Shown: one piece after another, positions 8,742 to 17,225 of the stretch
How positions within the stretch are numbered: the stretch's first letter is position 1
Layout: each line of letters starts with the position of its first letter
Assembly: GCF_025837155.1 (NCBI RefSeq)
Contig: NZ_CP107549.1
Coordinates: forward strand, 2,170,001-2,234,000
Reading direction: 5' to 3'
Length of the DNA stretch: 64,000 bases
Source of the DNA: Pseudomonas sp. Z8(2022)
Lineage (GTDB): Bacteria; Pseudomonadota; Gammaproteobacteria; Pseudomonadales; Pseudomonadaceae
The notes under the pieces: model-generated
What the model saw: the letters and a program-made list of their open reading frames with translations, nothing else
Told to the model about the DNA's origin: nothing
Database searches by the model: none
Position numbers and translations under genes: made by a program

Positions 8742-9947
8742 ATGGAGGCGGTATCCGTCCTATCACGGCATCTGCTGGTGCTAGAACCTTTCGCAGTATG
8801 TGAGTGGCTGACCGAGTCGCTGCAGGCTGCGGGTTGGACCTTGCAGCCATGTACGCCAGAAACGGTCCATGAGCACTTTGGCGATGCGCTTTTGCTTCAC
8901 CTCGATCAACAACCTGGCCATATTCGCAACGACCTGCGTCATGCAGGCCTGGCGTGCGTGGCATTGGTGAGTACTCAGCTCGCGAAGTCGAACGATATAG
9001 AGGAGCTGCTCGCTGATTGGCTCTTCGCGGCGCTGCCATTACCGGTGGACATGGCAAGCCTGCTGGAAACCTTGCAGCAGGCGCAGGCCTGCACGCGCCT
9101 GCTCAGGTTGAATAGCGGGCGGCAGCCGCTGCATTTTCTGGGCAACAGTGGCCCGGCGCGAAGTCTGCGCAAGCAGGTGGATCATCTGAGCCGGATCGAA
9201 GCCCCATTGCTCATCAGCGGCGAGCGGGGCAGCGGCAAGCATATGCTGGCTCGCTTGCTGCACCAGCGTTCATCGCGCCAGACACAGCCCATGCGCTTCA
9301 TGGATTGTGCCGCGCACTTCGACGACGCGACGATGGCCGCTTCGAATGCCACCACTGTTCTGCTGGATAATGCCGCAGAGCTGTCCGATGCAGCCCAGCA
9401 GCGCCTGCTGACATACCTGTTGGCTCATCCCCGAGCCGCGCTAGTGACTCTGGATCGAGGGGAACTGACGCAGGCGGTGCAGCAGGGACATTTCAGTCGG
9501 GCTCTGCATCATCTGCTGGCAACGCAACAACTGCACACGCCGAACCTGCGCGAGCATCCCGGCGATCTGTTGCTGCTGGCCGAGCATTTCGCCAAACAGC
9601 ACGGCGCACTGATCGGCCGGCACCACCGGCGTTTCAGCGAGGACGCGATCAACGCCATGATCGGTCATGCGTGGCCGGGCAATGTGCGCGAACTGCACCA
9701 TCGCGTGGTCCGGGCGCTGGTACGAGCACAGGAGCGACAGATTCTGGCGACCGATCTGGAACTGCAGCCGATTGCGCTCGATAGGGACGCGCCGGTGACG
9801 CTTGAGGAGTACATCCTGCGAGCCGAGCGCCAGGCGCTGAACGACGTGCTCGCGCGCTACACCCACAACATGAGCCAGGCGGCGCGCTCGCTCGGGATTT
9901 CCCGGCCAACCTTCTATCGCCTGTTGCACAAGCATCGCTTGCGCTGA
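8742..9947 (+). CDS. Fis-family AAA+ regulator lacking the GAFTGA loop
   Basis: 401 residues. An N-terminal receiver-like region (1-120) has no clear phosphorylation site. A shortened AAA+ domain follows with Walker A GERGSGKH (160-167) and Walker B-like TVLLDN (205-210). The C terminus is a Fis-type HTH (MSQAARSLGISRPTFYRLLHKH). Only about 15 residues separate FMDCA (186-190) from Walker B, where sigma-54 activators have some 50 including GAFTGA. It therefore cannot contact sigma-54 in the usual way and may act at sigma-70 promoters, as TyrR does. It is divergent from the di-haem gene across 227 bp, suggesting it controls that operon. Confidence 0.82.
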   Translation: MEAVSVLSRHLLVLEPFAVCEWLTESLQAAGWTLQPCTPETVHEHFGDALLLHLDQQPGHIRNDLRHAGLACVALVSTQLAKSNDIEELLADWLFAALPLPVDMASLLETLQQAQACTRLLRLNSGRQPLHFLGNSGPARSLRKQVDHLSRIEAPLLISGERGSGKHMLARLLHQRSSRQTQPMRFMDCAAHFDDATMAASNATTVLLDNAAELSDAAQQRLLTYLLAHPRAALVTLDRGELTQAVQQGHFSRALHHLLATQQLHTPNLREHPGDLLLLAEHFAKQHGALIGRHHRRFSEDAINAMIGHAWPGNVRELHHRVVRALVRAQERQILATDLELQPIALDRDAPVTLEEYILRAERQALNDVLARYTHNMSQAARSLGISRPTFYRLLHKHRLR

Positions 9948-10014
9948 GGCTCTTGCTGTAACGCCGGGGAAACACTGCTAAGGTGCTCGTCGAACTAACG
10001 CCAAGGAGATCTGC

Positions 10015-10482
10015 ATGCACCCGTTCGACGCCGCGAAGCCGCCGAAGCTGGCCATGTTGCTGGGGTACGCCGGGCTGTTGCCATTCGTCGGTGGCGCCCT
10101 GGGTATCTGGGTGATCCCCTTGGGCTGGCGACCTTTCGTGCTTGATGCACTGCTGGATTTCTCGGCCGTGATCCTGGCCTTCATGGGGGCCATTCACTGG
10201 GGCCTGGCGATGCGCGCGGAAGAGACCGACGAGCATGCCCAGTTGCAGCTGGGGCTTTCGGTGATTCCCCCGTTGCTGGGTTGGGCTGCGCTGGCCGGCG
10301 GGCTGCCCGTGAGCCTGTCGCTGCCGATCTTCCTGTTTGCCTTCATCGGCCTGTATCTGGCCGATATGCATGCAGTGCGCGTCGGGCTGGCGCCGCAATG
10401 GTACCCGGCGCTGCGCACGCCTCTGACGGCGGCGGTCTGTCTGAGCCTGTTAGTGGCCTGGGCCAGCGTGCTGATCAGATGA
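10015..10482 (+). CDS. DUF3429 inner-membrane protein
   Basis: 155 residues with about five hydrophobic segments. The family signature AFMGAIHWGLAM lies near residues 56-67 and IGLYLADMHAVR near 110-121. Its RBS is CAAGGAG just before ATG 10015. The last 33 bases overlap the convergent NadR-like gene. No function is known for the family. Confidence 0.85.
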   Translation: MHPFDAAKPPKLAMLLGYAGLLPFVGGALGIWVIPLGWRPFVLDALLDFSAVILAFMGAIHWGLAMRAEETDEHAQLQLGLSVIPPLLGWAALAGGLPVSLSLPIFLFAFIGLYLADMHAVRVGLAPQWYPALRTPLTAAVCLSLLVAWASVLIR

Positions 10483-11001
10483 TCCGAGTAGCGCCGCCAC
10501 CTGCTCCAGCGCCGCCTGGCGCCGTTCGCTCCAACTGCCGGACAACTCGCTGAACGGCTGGCGGTGCAGCAGCAGCCAGTCCCGGCAGGCGCGATGAAAC
10601 ACCTGGCGCTCACTCAGCTGCGGTTGGCAGCGCTGGCCATCCTCGACCCAGGGCACTCCAGCGGGATCGAGCAGCAGGTGCTGGTCATAGTGACGTGCAA
10701 GCAGCTCGTTCTCCAGCCAGTCCGGGCAATCGTCAAACAGGCACCGGCTCCACAGCATGTTGCTCAGCAGGTGCGTGTCGAGAATCAGTAGCGAAGGTCT
10801 GACAGCCCGAGCGGTGTCCTCCCAGGCCAGTTGGCCGCGGGCGATTTCGGCAATATCGGCGTAGCAGGTATCCCGCTGCTGCGTGTCGATGAAGTGGCGG
10901 ACGTATTCGCCTACCACCACGCCGCCGAAGTGCGCCTGTATTTCCCCCGCCAGCCAGCTCTTGCCGCTGGATTCCGGCCCGGTCAGTACCAGTACTTTCA
11001 T
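10450..11001 (-). CDS. NadR-like nicotinamide ribonucleoside / ATP-binding kinase
   Basis: 183 residues. Walker A GPESSGKS (8-15), then GEYVRHF and LLILDTHLLSNMLWS, the pattern of the NadR C-terminal ribosylnicotinamide kinase domain. There is no NMN adenylyltransferase domain and no HTH. It overlaps the upstream pnuC by 4 bp (ATGA), so uptake and phosphorylation of nicotinamide riboside are translationally coupled. The expected role is trapping imported nicotinamide riboside as NMN for NAD salvage. Confidence 0.85.
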   Translation of the reverse strand: MKVLVLTGPESSGKSWLAGEIQAHFGGVVVGEYVRHFIDTQQRDTCYADIAEIARGQLAWEDTARAVRPSLLILDTHLLSNMLWSRCLFDDCPDWLENELLARHYDQHLLLDPAGVPWVEDGQRCQPQLSERQVFHRACRDWLLLHRQPFSELSGSWSERRQAALEQVAALLGSSDQHAGPGH

Positions 11002-11567
11002 GGTGCAGTCTGCAAGGCAGAGTCGCGGCGCCAGCTCAGCCAGCCGCTGACAGCCAGGGCAGTGAAGGCTGCGTAGAGCGCGGCGGTGAGCAACAGCTCG
11101 CTATACAGAAAGAAGGCTACGTAGCAGAGGTCCACGATTACCCACAGTGCCCAGCATTGCAGGCGTTTCTGCGCCATCCACAATTGCGCGACGAGACTGA
11201 AGGCCGTCAGTGCCGAGTCCAGCCAGGGTGAGCTGGCGTCGGTATAGGTGACCATCAGGTAGCCGAGCAGCCAGGCGCCGAGAGCCCCTGTCAGCAGGCC
11301 GGCAGCAAGCGAAAGGAATCCCAGTCTGCTGACCTTGCGCCCGTCGTGACGTTCGCCGCCGCGGGTCCACTGCCACCAGCCGTAGAGTTGCAGGGCGGCG
11401 AACAGCAGTTGCAGGAGCAGGTTGGAGTACAGGCGCCAGTCGTAGAACAGCCAGGCGTAAAGCAGCACCATGACCAGCCCGATGGGCCAGCACCAGGGAT
11501 TCTGCCTGACGGTCAGCCAGACCGCGATGATGCCGAGCCCGGCAGCAATGAGTTCGAGCCAGGACAT
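10998..11567 (-). CDS. pnuC: Nicotinamide riboside transporter PnuC
   Basis: 189 residues, about seven membrane segments. Typical PnuC stretches are QNPWCWPIGLVMVLLYAWLF, YGWWQWTRGG and LVAQLWMAQKRLQCWALWVIVD. PnuC is a facilitative transporter whose substrate is held in by the downstream kinase. Starts at ATG 11567 and is first gene of a two-gene operon. Confidence 0.93.
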   Translation of the reverse strand: MSWLELIAAGLGIIAVWLTVRQNPWCWPIGLVMVLLYAWLFYDWRLYSNLLLQLLFAALQLYGWWQWTRGGERHDGRKVSRLGFLSLAAGLLTGALGAWLLGYLMVTYTDASSPWLDSALTAFSLVAQLWMAQKRLQCWALWVIVDLCYVAFFLYSELLLTAALYAAFTALAVSGWLSWRRDSALQTAP

Positions 11568-11617
11568 GCGGCGTCCTCAAAGAGAAAGGGGCTGGCGATT
11601 GTACTGATGTCGCCGGT

Positions 11618-12232
11618 TCAGCACACCAGGCTGTCGGCCTGCCGGTAGAGCATCAGCAACTTGCGGGTAATGGTCTGCTGGATGTCCTCACGCTCGAAGC
11701 TCGACAAGCGCTCCAGGCGCGCCAGTTGCAGGCGATGCAGGTGGATGTAGGGCATCTGTTGGTCGAACTCGCGCAGATCGCCCTTCATCAGTACGGGAAG
11801 GAACAGATCACCGATCTTCTTCTGGTTGCTGATGATCTGCGCCAGAGCCGGTTTGAATGGCATCGTCTTCGGGGCCGGCCCGCCGTCCTTGATCTGGGTG
11901 CTGAGCAGCAGACCGGGTTTGCCCTGCACCTTGCCCGGCAACACGCACAGACCGGTCTTGCGAATAGCCTGGCTGTCGATGCCGTGCAGGGTGTCGTGGA
12001 AAGCGTAGGGGTTGGGCAGCACCACCATCTTGCGTCCGAGGTCGGTGGGGAAGTGCAGGCTGTAGTTGGTGTACAGCTGCCCCACCGATTCGGAGTAAAC
12101 GCACAGACGGTTCTCGAACAGCTTGATGAAGCGTTCAGCCAGCTCCCGCCGGGCCATGCTGTCCAGGTCCCAGATCAGGTCCTGGTTCTGTGGCCGACTG
12201 AAATCGACCTCCTGATGCTGCATGCTGCTCAT
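11618..12232 (-). CDS. Conserved hypothetical protein, 204 aa
   Basis: Soluble mixed alpha/beta protein with no signal peptide or membrane helix. Starts MSSMQHQEVDFSRPQNQDL seven bases after the chemoreceptor stop on the same strand, so probably co-transcribed with it. Notable stretches are LRKTGLCVLPGKVQGKPGLL-like beta segments near residue 100 and a helical C terminus (LSSFEREDIQQTITRKLLMLYRQ). Family not recognised. Confidence 0.75.
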   Translation of the reverse strand: MSSMQHQEVDFSRPQNQDLIWDLDSMARRELAERFIKLFENRLCVYSESVGQLYTNYSLHFPTDLGRKMVVLPNPYAFHDTLHGIDSQAIRKTGLCVLPGKVQGKPGLLLSTQIKDGGPAPKTMPFKPALAQIISNQKKIGDLFLPVLMKGDLREFDQQMPYIHLHRLQLARLERLSSFEREDIQQTITRKLLMLYRQADSLVC

Positions 12233-12239
12233 GCGTGCC

Positions 12240-13907
12240 TCATACGCGGAACTGCCCGAGCAGACGATTGAGTTGGTCGGCCAACTGTTTCAGATGCTGA
12301 CTGGCCGCGCTCGACTGTTCGGCAGCCTCGGCGGTGTTATGAGCCAGCACTGCGGTCTGCGTAACGTTCTGATTGATGTCTTCCACCACGTGCGACTGTT
12401 CCAGGGTGGCGCTGGCGATAGACGCGTTGAGCCCGGTCAGGTTACGCAGCGACTGGGCGATCTGGGCGAGGCTTTCGCCGGCCTGGCTGGCTTGCTCCAC
12501 GGTCAGTTGAGAGGCGCGGCTACTTTCGTGGATGACTTTGACGGCCGCCTCGGAGTTGCCCTGCAGGCGCTCGATCATGCTCTGGATTTCGGCAGTGGAC
12601 TGCTGTGTACGCTGGGCCAGAAGCCGCACCTCGTCCGCAACCACGGCAAACCCCCGGCCCTGTTCGCCAGCGCGCGCCGCTTCGATGGCTGCGTTGAGTG
12701 CGAGCAGGTTGGTCTGCTCGGCGATGGAGCGTATCACTTCCAGCACGCTGCCGATCTGCGTGCTTTCGCTGGCCAGCGACTGGATGACCTCTACGGCCTT
12801 GTCGATGGTGCCCGAGAGCTGGTCGATCTGGCGCAGGCTTGCTTCGATATTCTGCTGGCCCTGACTGGCCTGATCCTCAGCCGAATGCATTTCGCTGGAA
12901 GCGTGCTCGGCGTTCTTCGCCACGTCCTGGACGCCGTAGGTCACCTCATTGACAGCGGTAGCCACCAATTCCATCTGTTGCGCCTGTTGCTGGCTGTGGC
13001 GTTGCGCTTCACTGGAAATGTCGCCGAGTGTCCGCGCGGCCTGATCCAGCGAGCCGGCCGAATCGAGCATCTGCCGGATGACGTGGCGCAACTTCTCGGT
13101 AAAGGCGTTGAAATGCTTGGCCAGCGAGGTGAGTTCATCGCGGCCGTGGGCGTCCAGGTTGCGGGTCAGGTCGCCTTCGCCGCTGGCGATGTTGGCCATG
13201 GCGTCCACGGCGGCCTGTAGCGGCTGCACGATGCTGCGGGTGATCAGCACCACCAGTGCGGTAAGGAGGAGGGCGATCAACAGGCCGATGCTCATGGCTT
13301 TGATCGCCTGGGCCCTGAATTCCTCCTGCACGTCATCGACATAGACGCCGGAACCGATGATCCAGCCCCAGGGCTGGAACAGCTCGACGTAGGAAATCTT
13401 CGGTACGGGATCGCTGGCACCCGGCTTCGGCCAGCGGTAATCGACCTGGCCGGCGCCCTTGCTGCGGGTGATGGCGACCATCTCGTTGAACAGCGCCTTG
13501 CCATCCGGGTCCTTGAACCCCGAGAGATTCTGTCCCTCAAGCTTGACGTTCATCGGATGCATGAGCATGACGGGGGTCTGGTCGTTGATCCAGAAGTACT
13601 CCTGACCGTCGTAGCGCAGGCCGCGTATCGCTTCCATCGCCTGTTTCTGCGCGTCTTCGCGGCTCAGGGTGCCGGCGCTTTCCAGATCATGGAAGTATTT
13701 GAGGATACCTGCCGCACTCTGCACCACATGCTCGGTCTTCTCCGATTTGCTGAGGTAGAGGTCGGCATGGATCTGGCGCAGCATGTAGGTGCCTTGCAGG
13801 ATCAGCGTCAGGATGGCCAGGGCCAGAATCAGCCACAGGCGGCGGCTGATGGGAAGACTGCGTAAGCTATTCATGGACGAATACCAGGATGTTGTAATTA
13901 TCGACAA
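12240..13907 (-). CDS. Methyl-accepting chemotaxis protein with single Cache domain
   Basis: 555 residues if read from TTG 13907, which has GGAGG at the right spacing; ATG 13874 ([12 protein letters not shown]) is possible but lacks an RBS. Order: membrane helix, periplasmic sCache_2 ligand domain ([43 protein letters not shown]), second helix, HAMP, and the signalling domain with hairpin tip [32 protein letters not shown]. The same Cache type occurs in organic-acid receptors such as P. aeruginosa CtpM; the ligand here is unknown. The C terminus lacks a CheR/CheB pentapeptide. Confidence 0.93.
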   Translation of the reverse strand: MSIITTSWYSSMNSLRSLPISRRLWLILALAILTLILQGTYMLRQIHADLYLSKSEKTEHVVQSAAGILKYFHDLESAGTLSREDAQKQAMEAIRGLRYDGQEYFWINDQTPVMLMHPMNVKLEGQNLSGFKDPDGKALFNEMVAITRSKGAGQVDYRWPKPGASDPVPKISYVELFQPWGWIIGSGVYVDDVQEEFRAQAIKAMSIGLLIALLLTALVVLITRSIVQPLQAAVDAMANIASGEGDLTRNLDAHGRDELTSLAKHFNAFTEKLRHVIRQMLDSAGSLDQAARTLGDISSEAQRHSQQQAQQMELVATAVNEVTYGVQDVAKNAEHASSEMHSAEDQASQGQQNIEASLRQIDQLSGTIDKAVEVIQSLASESTQIGSVLEVIRSIAEQTNLLALNAAIEAARAGEQGRGFAVVADEVRLLAQRTQQSTAEIQSMIERLQGNSEAAVKVIHESSRASQLTVEQASQAGESLAQIAQSLRNLTGLNASIASATLEQSHVVEDINQNVTQTAVLAHNTAEAAEQSSAASQHLKQLADQLNRLLGQFRV

Positions 13908-14124
13908 CCGAGCGCCTCCAGGATGCGCGAGCCAATACTGTCACATTGAGGCGTTATTCACTCTAGTTGTCTGATAGCATTTCGGCAGCTGGGCGCAGAA
14001 CCTGAACAAGCACTTGCCCAGCCCCACGCGAGGAACCTCCGCGGTGGGTTTGTGTCCCACGGCCGGGCCTATGTTCACGTTTCAGTTTTACGCGTAGGTG
14101 AGTCGCCGCGCTTTGGGGGATTTG

Positions 14125-14955
14125 ATGGATATCTGGATGGCCTTTCAGGCCCTGATTCTGGGCACGGTGGAAGGCCTGACCGAGTTCTTGCCCATTTCCA
14201 GTACCGGGCATCTGATCGTGGTCGGTGACCTGCTGGGCTTCGAGGGGGAAAAGGCAACCGCATTCAAGATCATCATCCAGCTTGGCGCCATCCTGGCCGT
14301 CATCTGGGAATTTCGCGCGAAAGTGCTCGGCGTGGTAATGGGCTTGCCCAATGATCCGAAGGCCCAGCATTTCACCTTCAATCTGCTGCTGGCATTCATT
14401 CCGGCAGTCATCTTCGGTCTGGCCTTCGCCGATCTGATCGAACACTGGCTGTTCAATCCCATTACCGTTGCCATGGCACTGATCATCGGTGGTGGCGTCA
14501 TGCTTTGGGCCGAGAAGCGTAATCATGCGATCAGGGCCGAAACGGTGGACGAGATGAACTGGAAGCTGGCGCTGAAGGTAGGCTTCGCCCAGTGTCTTGC
14601 GCTGATTCCCGGCACTTCGCGCTCGGGCGCCACCATTATCGGTGGCCTGGTATTCGGTCTGTCGCGCAAGGCCGCTACCGAGTTCTCCTTCTTCCTGGCC
14701 ATGCCGACCATGGTGGCGGCCACGGTCTATTCGCTGATCAAGTACCGCGACATTCTGCAGATGAGCGATTTGCCGTTTTTCGCCGTCGGTTTCATCAGCA
14801 CCTTCATCGTCGCGATGATCACCGTGCGTGCTTTGCTCAGATTCATCACCAATCACAGCTACGCAGTGTTCGCCTGGTACCGAATCGCTTTTGGTCTGCT
14901 GATTCTCGCCACCTGGCAATTGCACCTGATCGACTGGAGCACTGCGCAGCCGTGA
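14125..14955 (+). CDS. uppP: Undecaprenyl-diphosphatase UppP (BacA)
   Basis: 276 residues from ATG 14125, with GGGGGA just upstream. Hallmark motifs are [15 protein letters not shown] near the N terminus and [10 protein letters not shown] in the middle; together they form the active site facing the periplasm. Eight predicted membrane segments. Recycles undecaprenyl pyrophosphate to the monophosphate carrier for peptidoglycan and other envelope polymers; overexpression is known to give bacitracin resistance. The GTG of the next gene overlaps its stop (GTGA). Confidence 0.96.
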   Translation: MDIWMAFQALILGTVEGLTEFLPISSTGHLIVVGDLLGFEGEKATAFKIIIQLGAILAVIWEFRAKVLGVVMGLPNDPKAQHFTFNLLLAFIPAVIFGLAFADLIEHWLFNPITVAMALIIGGGVMLWAEKRNHAIRAETVDEMNWKLALKVGFAQCLALIPGTSRSGATIIGGLVFGLSRKAATEFSFFLAMPTMVAATVYSLIKYRDILQMSDLPFFAVGFISTFIVAMITVRALLRFITNHSYAVFAWYRIAFGLLILATWQLHLIDWSTAQP

Positions 14956-15674
14956 TCGATACCGAGCGCAAGGGGCGCCTGAAAAGCTGGGATGACGACA
15001 AGGGCTTCGGTTTCATCCAGCCGCAGGACGGTGGAGCCGAGGTTTTTGCACATATCTCCGTGATGCGCGGTGATCGCCGGCCGCAACTCGGTGACGAGGT
15101 GCTGTTCATCCAAGGGCGTGATCCTCGCGGCCGGCCGCGCGCCGAGCATATGCGTCTGGCGGGCGCGCTGAGTCTCGATCGCCAGGCGATCCGGCGAGAA
15201 TCAAGGCGTCCGGAAAAGGCTGCTCCGGCCGCACGAAGGCCTCCTGCCAGGCCTGCGCAAAAGGCAGTAGCGCAAGGATCCATCCGGAATTTCTCCAGCA
15301 AGGCCGTGATATTCGCGCTGCTGTGCGCATTGCCGTTGCTCGGTGCCTTGCAACTGTTCGGCAAGGGGTTCTGGTGGCTGTTGCCGCTTTATCTGCTGGC
15401 CAGTCTGCTGAGCTTTGCCCAGTACTGGCTGGACAAGCGCAGCGCCCAGACTGGAAGTCGTCGTACGCCCGAAAACACCTTGCACCTGGTAGAGCTGGCC
15501 GGGGGATGGCCAGGCGCGCTGATTGCCCAGCAGACCTTCCGCCACAAGACGCGCAAGGCGTCCTATCAGGCGATTTTCTGGCTGATCGTCGCGGCTCATC
15601 AGGCGTTCTGGATCGATCTGCTGCTACTCGACGGCAGGTATGTAGCGCACTACATCCTGTCACTGACGGCGTAG
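14952..15674 (+). CDS. Cold-shock domain fused to DUF1294 membrane domain
   Basis: 240 residues from GTG 14952, which overlaps the uppP stop. Residues 1-65 are a cold-shock (OB) domain with the RNA-binding pattern [21 protein letters not shown] basic proline-rich linker follows, then the DUF1294 domain of two or three membrane helices with [17 protein letters not shown] and [23 protein letters not shown]. The fusion is common in Proteobacteria but its role is unknown; coupling RNA binding to the membrane is inference. Confidence 0.9.
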   Translation: MIDTERKGRLKSWDDDKGFGFIQPQDGGAEVFAHISVMRGDRRPQLGDEVLFIQGRDPRGRPRAEHMRLAGALSLDRQAIRRESRRPEKAAPAARRPPARPAQKAVAQGSIRNFSSKAVIFALLCALPLLGALQLFGKGFWWLLPLYLLASLLSFAQYWLDKRSAQTGSRRTPENTLHLVELAGGWPGALIAQQTFRHKTRKASYQAIFWLIVAAHQAFWIDLLLLDGRYVAHYILSLTA

Positions 15675-15776
15675 CAGGACAGGCTGCGGAGGCACTGGCA
15701 TTTACCCGAGGTAAACGACTATTTTTGGAGTCCGGAGTCCGCAGGGGAGGGACTCCGTCAGCCTGGCGAGAGCAGT

Positions 15777-16640
15777 ATGCCAACGACAATAACAATGAAA
15801 AAAAGCAGGGCAGCCGGCGCGGGACAGCGCCTTGCGGCCTGTGTCCGAATCTTTGGCCTCGTCCTGTTGGGCTGGCTTTCCGTTTCCGCGCATGCTTCTG
15901 CCGTGGTGCACCTGGCCCTGGGCGGCACGCCCGAGTCAGTAGCCTATTCCCGCCTGCTGCTCGAGCAGGCTCTTGCCTTGGGGGAACATCGGGTCGTCGT
16001 GCAGGAGCTTGGCAATCTGCCGATGACGCGCCTGGAGCTCATGTTGCAGCGTGGGGACGTCAGTGCACTGATCCTGGGGCCTACAGCAGAGCGTGAGCGC
16101 CGGTTTCTGCCGGTTCGGGTGGATATGACCGACAATCTGGTCAACCAGCGCATCCTCTTCATTCCCAAGGGGAGGCAGGCGTTGTATGACTCGGTGCGGG
16201 GGCTGGAGGACTTTCGCCGTCTGCAGCTGGTGGCAGGCATGGGCTCGGCCTGGGCGGATCGGACCATCTGGGAAATGAACGGCCTGCCAGTGACGACTGT
16301 CGACGGGGACTGGAAACGGCTCTACCGCATGGTGGCCTCGCAGACGCGGCCGATCGACTATCTGCCTCGCGGCGCCCACGAGATGGCGAGTGAGTGGAGC
16401 CAGCATCCCGGCCTGGAAGTGGAGCGCAACCTGGTATTCAGCTACGCACAGGATCACATTCTCTACGTTTCACCGGCGCGCCCGGAGCTGCACCGGTTAC
16501 TGCAGGAACTGTTGCCGCAGGCACAACGCAGCGGTCTGATCCGCCGCCTGGCCAGGGAACACTATCGTCAGGTCTTCGAGCCTCCAGTCAGCCTGCAGCA
16601 GCGACGGATCATTCACCTGGAGATGACCACCCCGCTATAG
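15777..16640 (+). CDS. Periplasmic solute-binding-like protein
   Basis: 287 residues. Signal peptide around residues 8-42 ending in SAHASA, then a type-2 periplasmic binding fold (bac_3 / transporter-substrate-like) with LVNQRILFIPKGRQ, MGSAWADRTIWE and a C-terminal helix. No transporter genes flank it. In Pseudomonas such proteins often accompany membrane diguanylate cyclases, and one lies about 600 bp downstream on the same strand, so a sensory role is plausible. Confidence 0.72.
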   Translation: MPTTITMKKSRAAGAGQRLAACVRIFGLVLLGWLSVSAHASAVVHLALGGTPESVAYSRLLLEQALALGEHRVVVQELGNLPMTRLELMLQRGDVSALILGPTAERERRFLPVRVDMTDNLVNQRILFIPKGRQALYDSVRGLEDFRRLQLVAGMGSAWADRTIWEMNGLPVTTVDGDWKRLYRMVASQTRPIDYLPRGAHEMASEWSQHPGLEVERNLVFSYAQDHILYVSPARPELHRLLQELLPQAQRSGLIRRLAREHYRQVFEPPVSLQQRRIIHLEMTTPL

Positions 16641-16982
16641 CAGCAGCCCCGGCTGCAGGCGTTTCGGCAGCCTGCGCACTACCAGCTGATGCGAGCGAGT
16701 CAGCAACTGGCGCAGTTCGTCGTCGCCCAGAGGCAGTTGTCGGCTGCTCATGCTGATCCAGTGTGCGCGGGCCAGATAGGGTGCAGGGCGAATGCCCGGG
16801 CGGTCGACATAGCCGAGGAACAGGTCGTCATCGACCTTGAAGGCCAGATCCTCGCCGACGAAGTGGAGAATGGCGAACATCTTGTTGCCTGCCACCGAAA
16901 ACACCCGATTGCTCCCCCATTTGATGTCTTCGCGAGCGCCAGGCAAGGCGAGACAAAAGGCGCTGATCTGATCCGTTGTCAT
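16635..16982 (-). CDS. MmcQ/YjbR family protein
   Basis: 115 residues. YjbR signature LPGAREDIKWGSNRVFSVAGNKMF near the N terminus and YLARAHWISMS near residue 70. The fold is a double-wing DNA-binding-like domain of unknown function. Its 3' end overlaps the convergent upstream gene by 6 bp. Confidence 0.9.
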   Translation of the reverse strand: MTTDQISAFCLALPGAREDIKWGSNRVFSVAGNKMFAILHFVGEDLAFKVDDDLFLGYVDRPGIRPAPYLARAHWISMSSRQLPLGDDELRQLLTRSHQLVVRRLPKRLQPGLLL

Positions 16983-17225
16983 GAATGTCTCCTTGAAGGT
17001 CTGCAGCGCAGTCTAGTGTGCGCTGCGCCAATAGGCTGCTGCGTTCTGTTATCTGGCGGGGCGGTTTCCACTGGGATAGCGTTCCTGCCCAAGCCGAGGA
17101 CGGTGCACGTCAGACCGAATTGCCAGCAATTCATGGCTTTTCGGCATCATGTATGGCTGTCCTGTAGACTCCGCGTCCCGTGATCATCCGCGAGCTGGCG
17201 CCATCTGCTGCCGGTCGATACCCCC

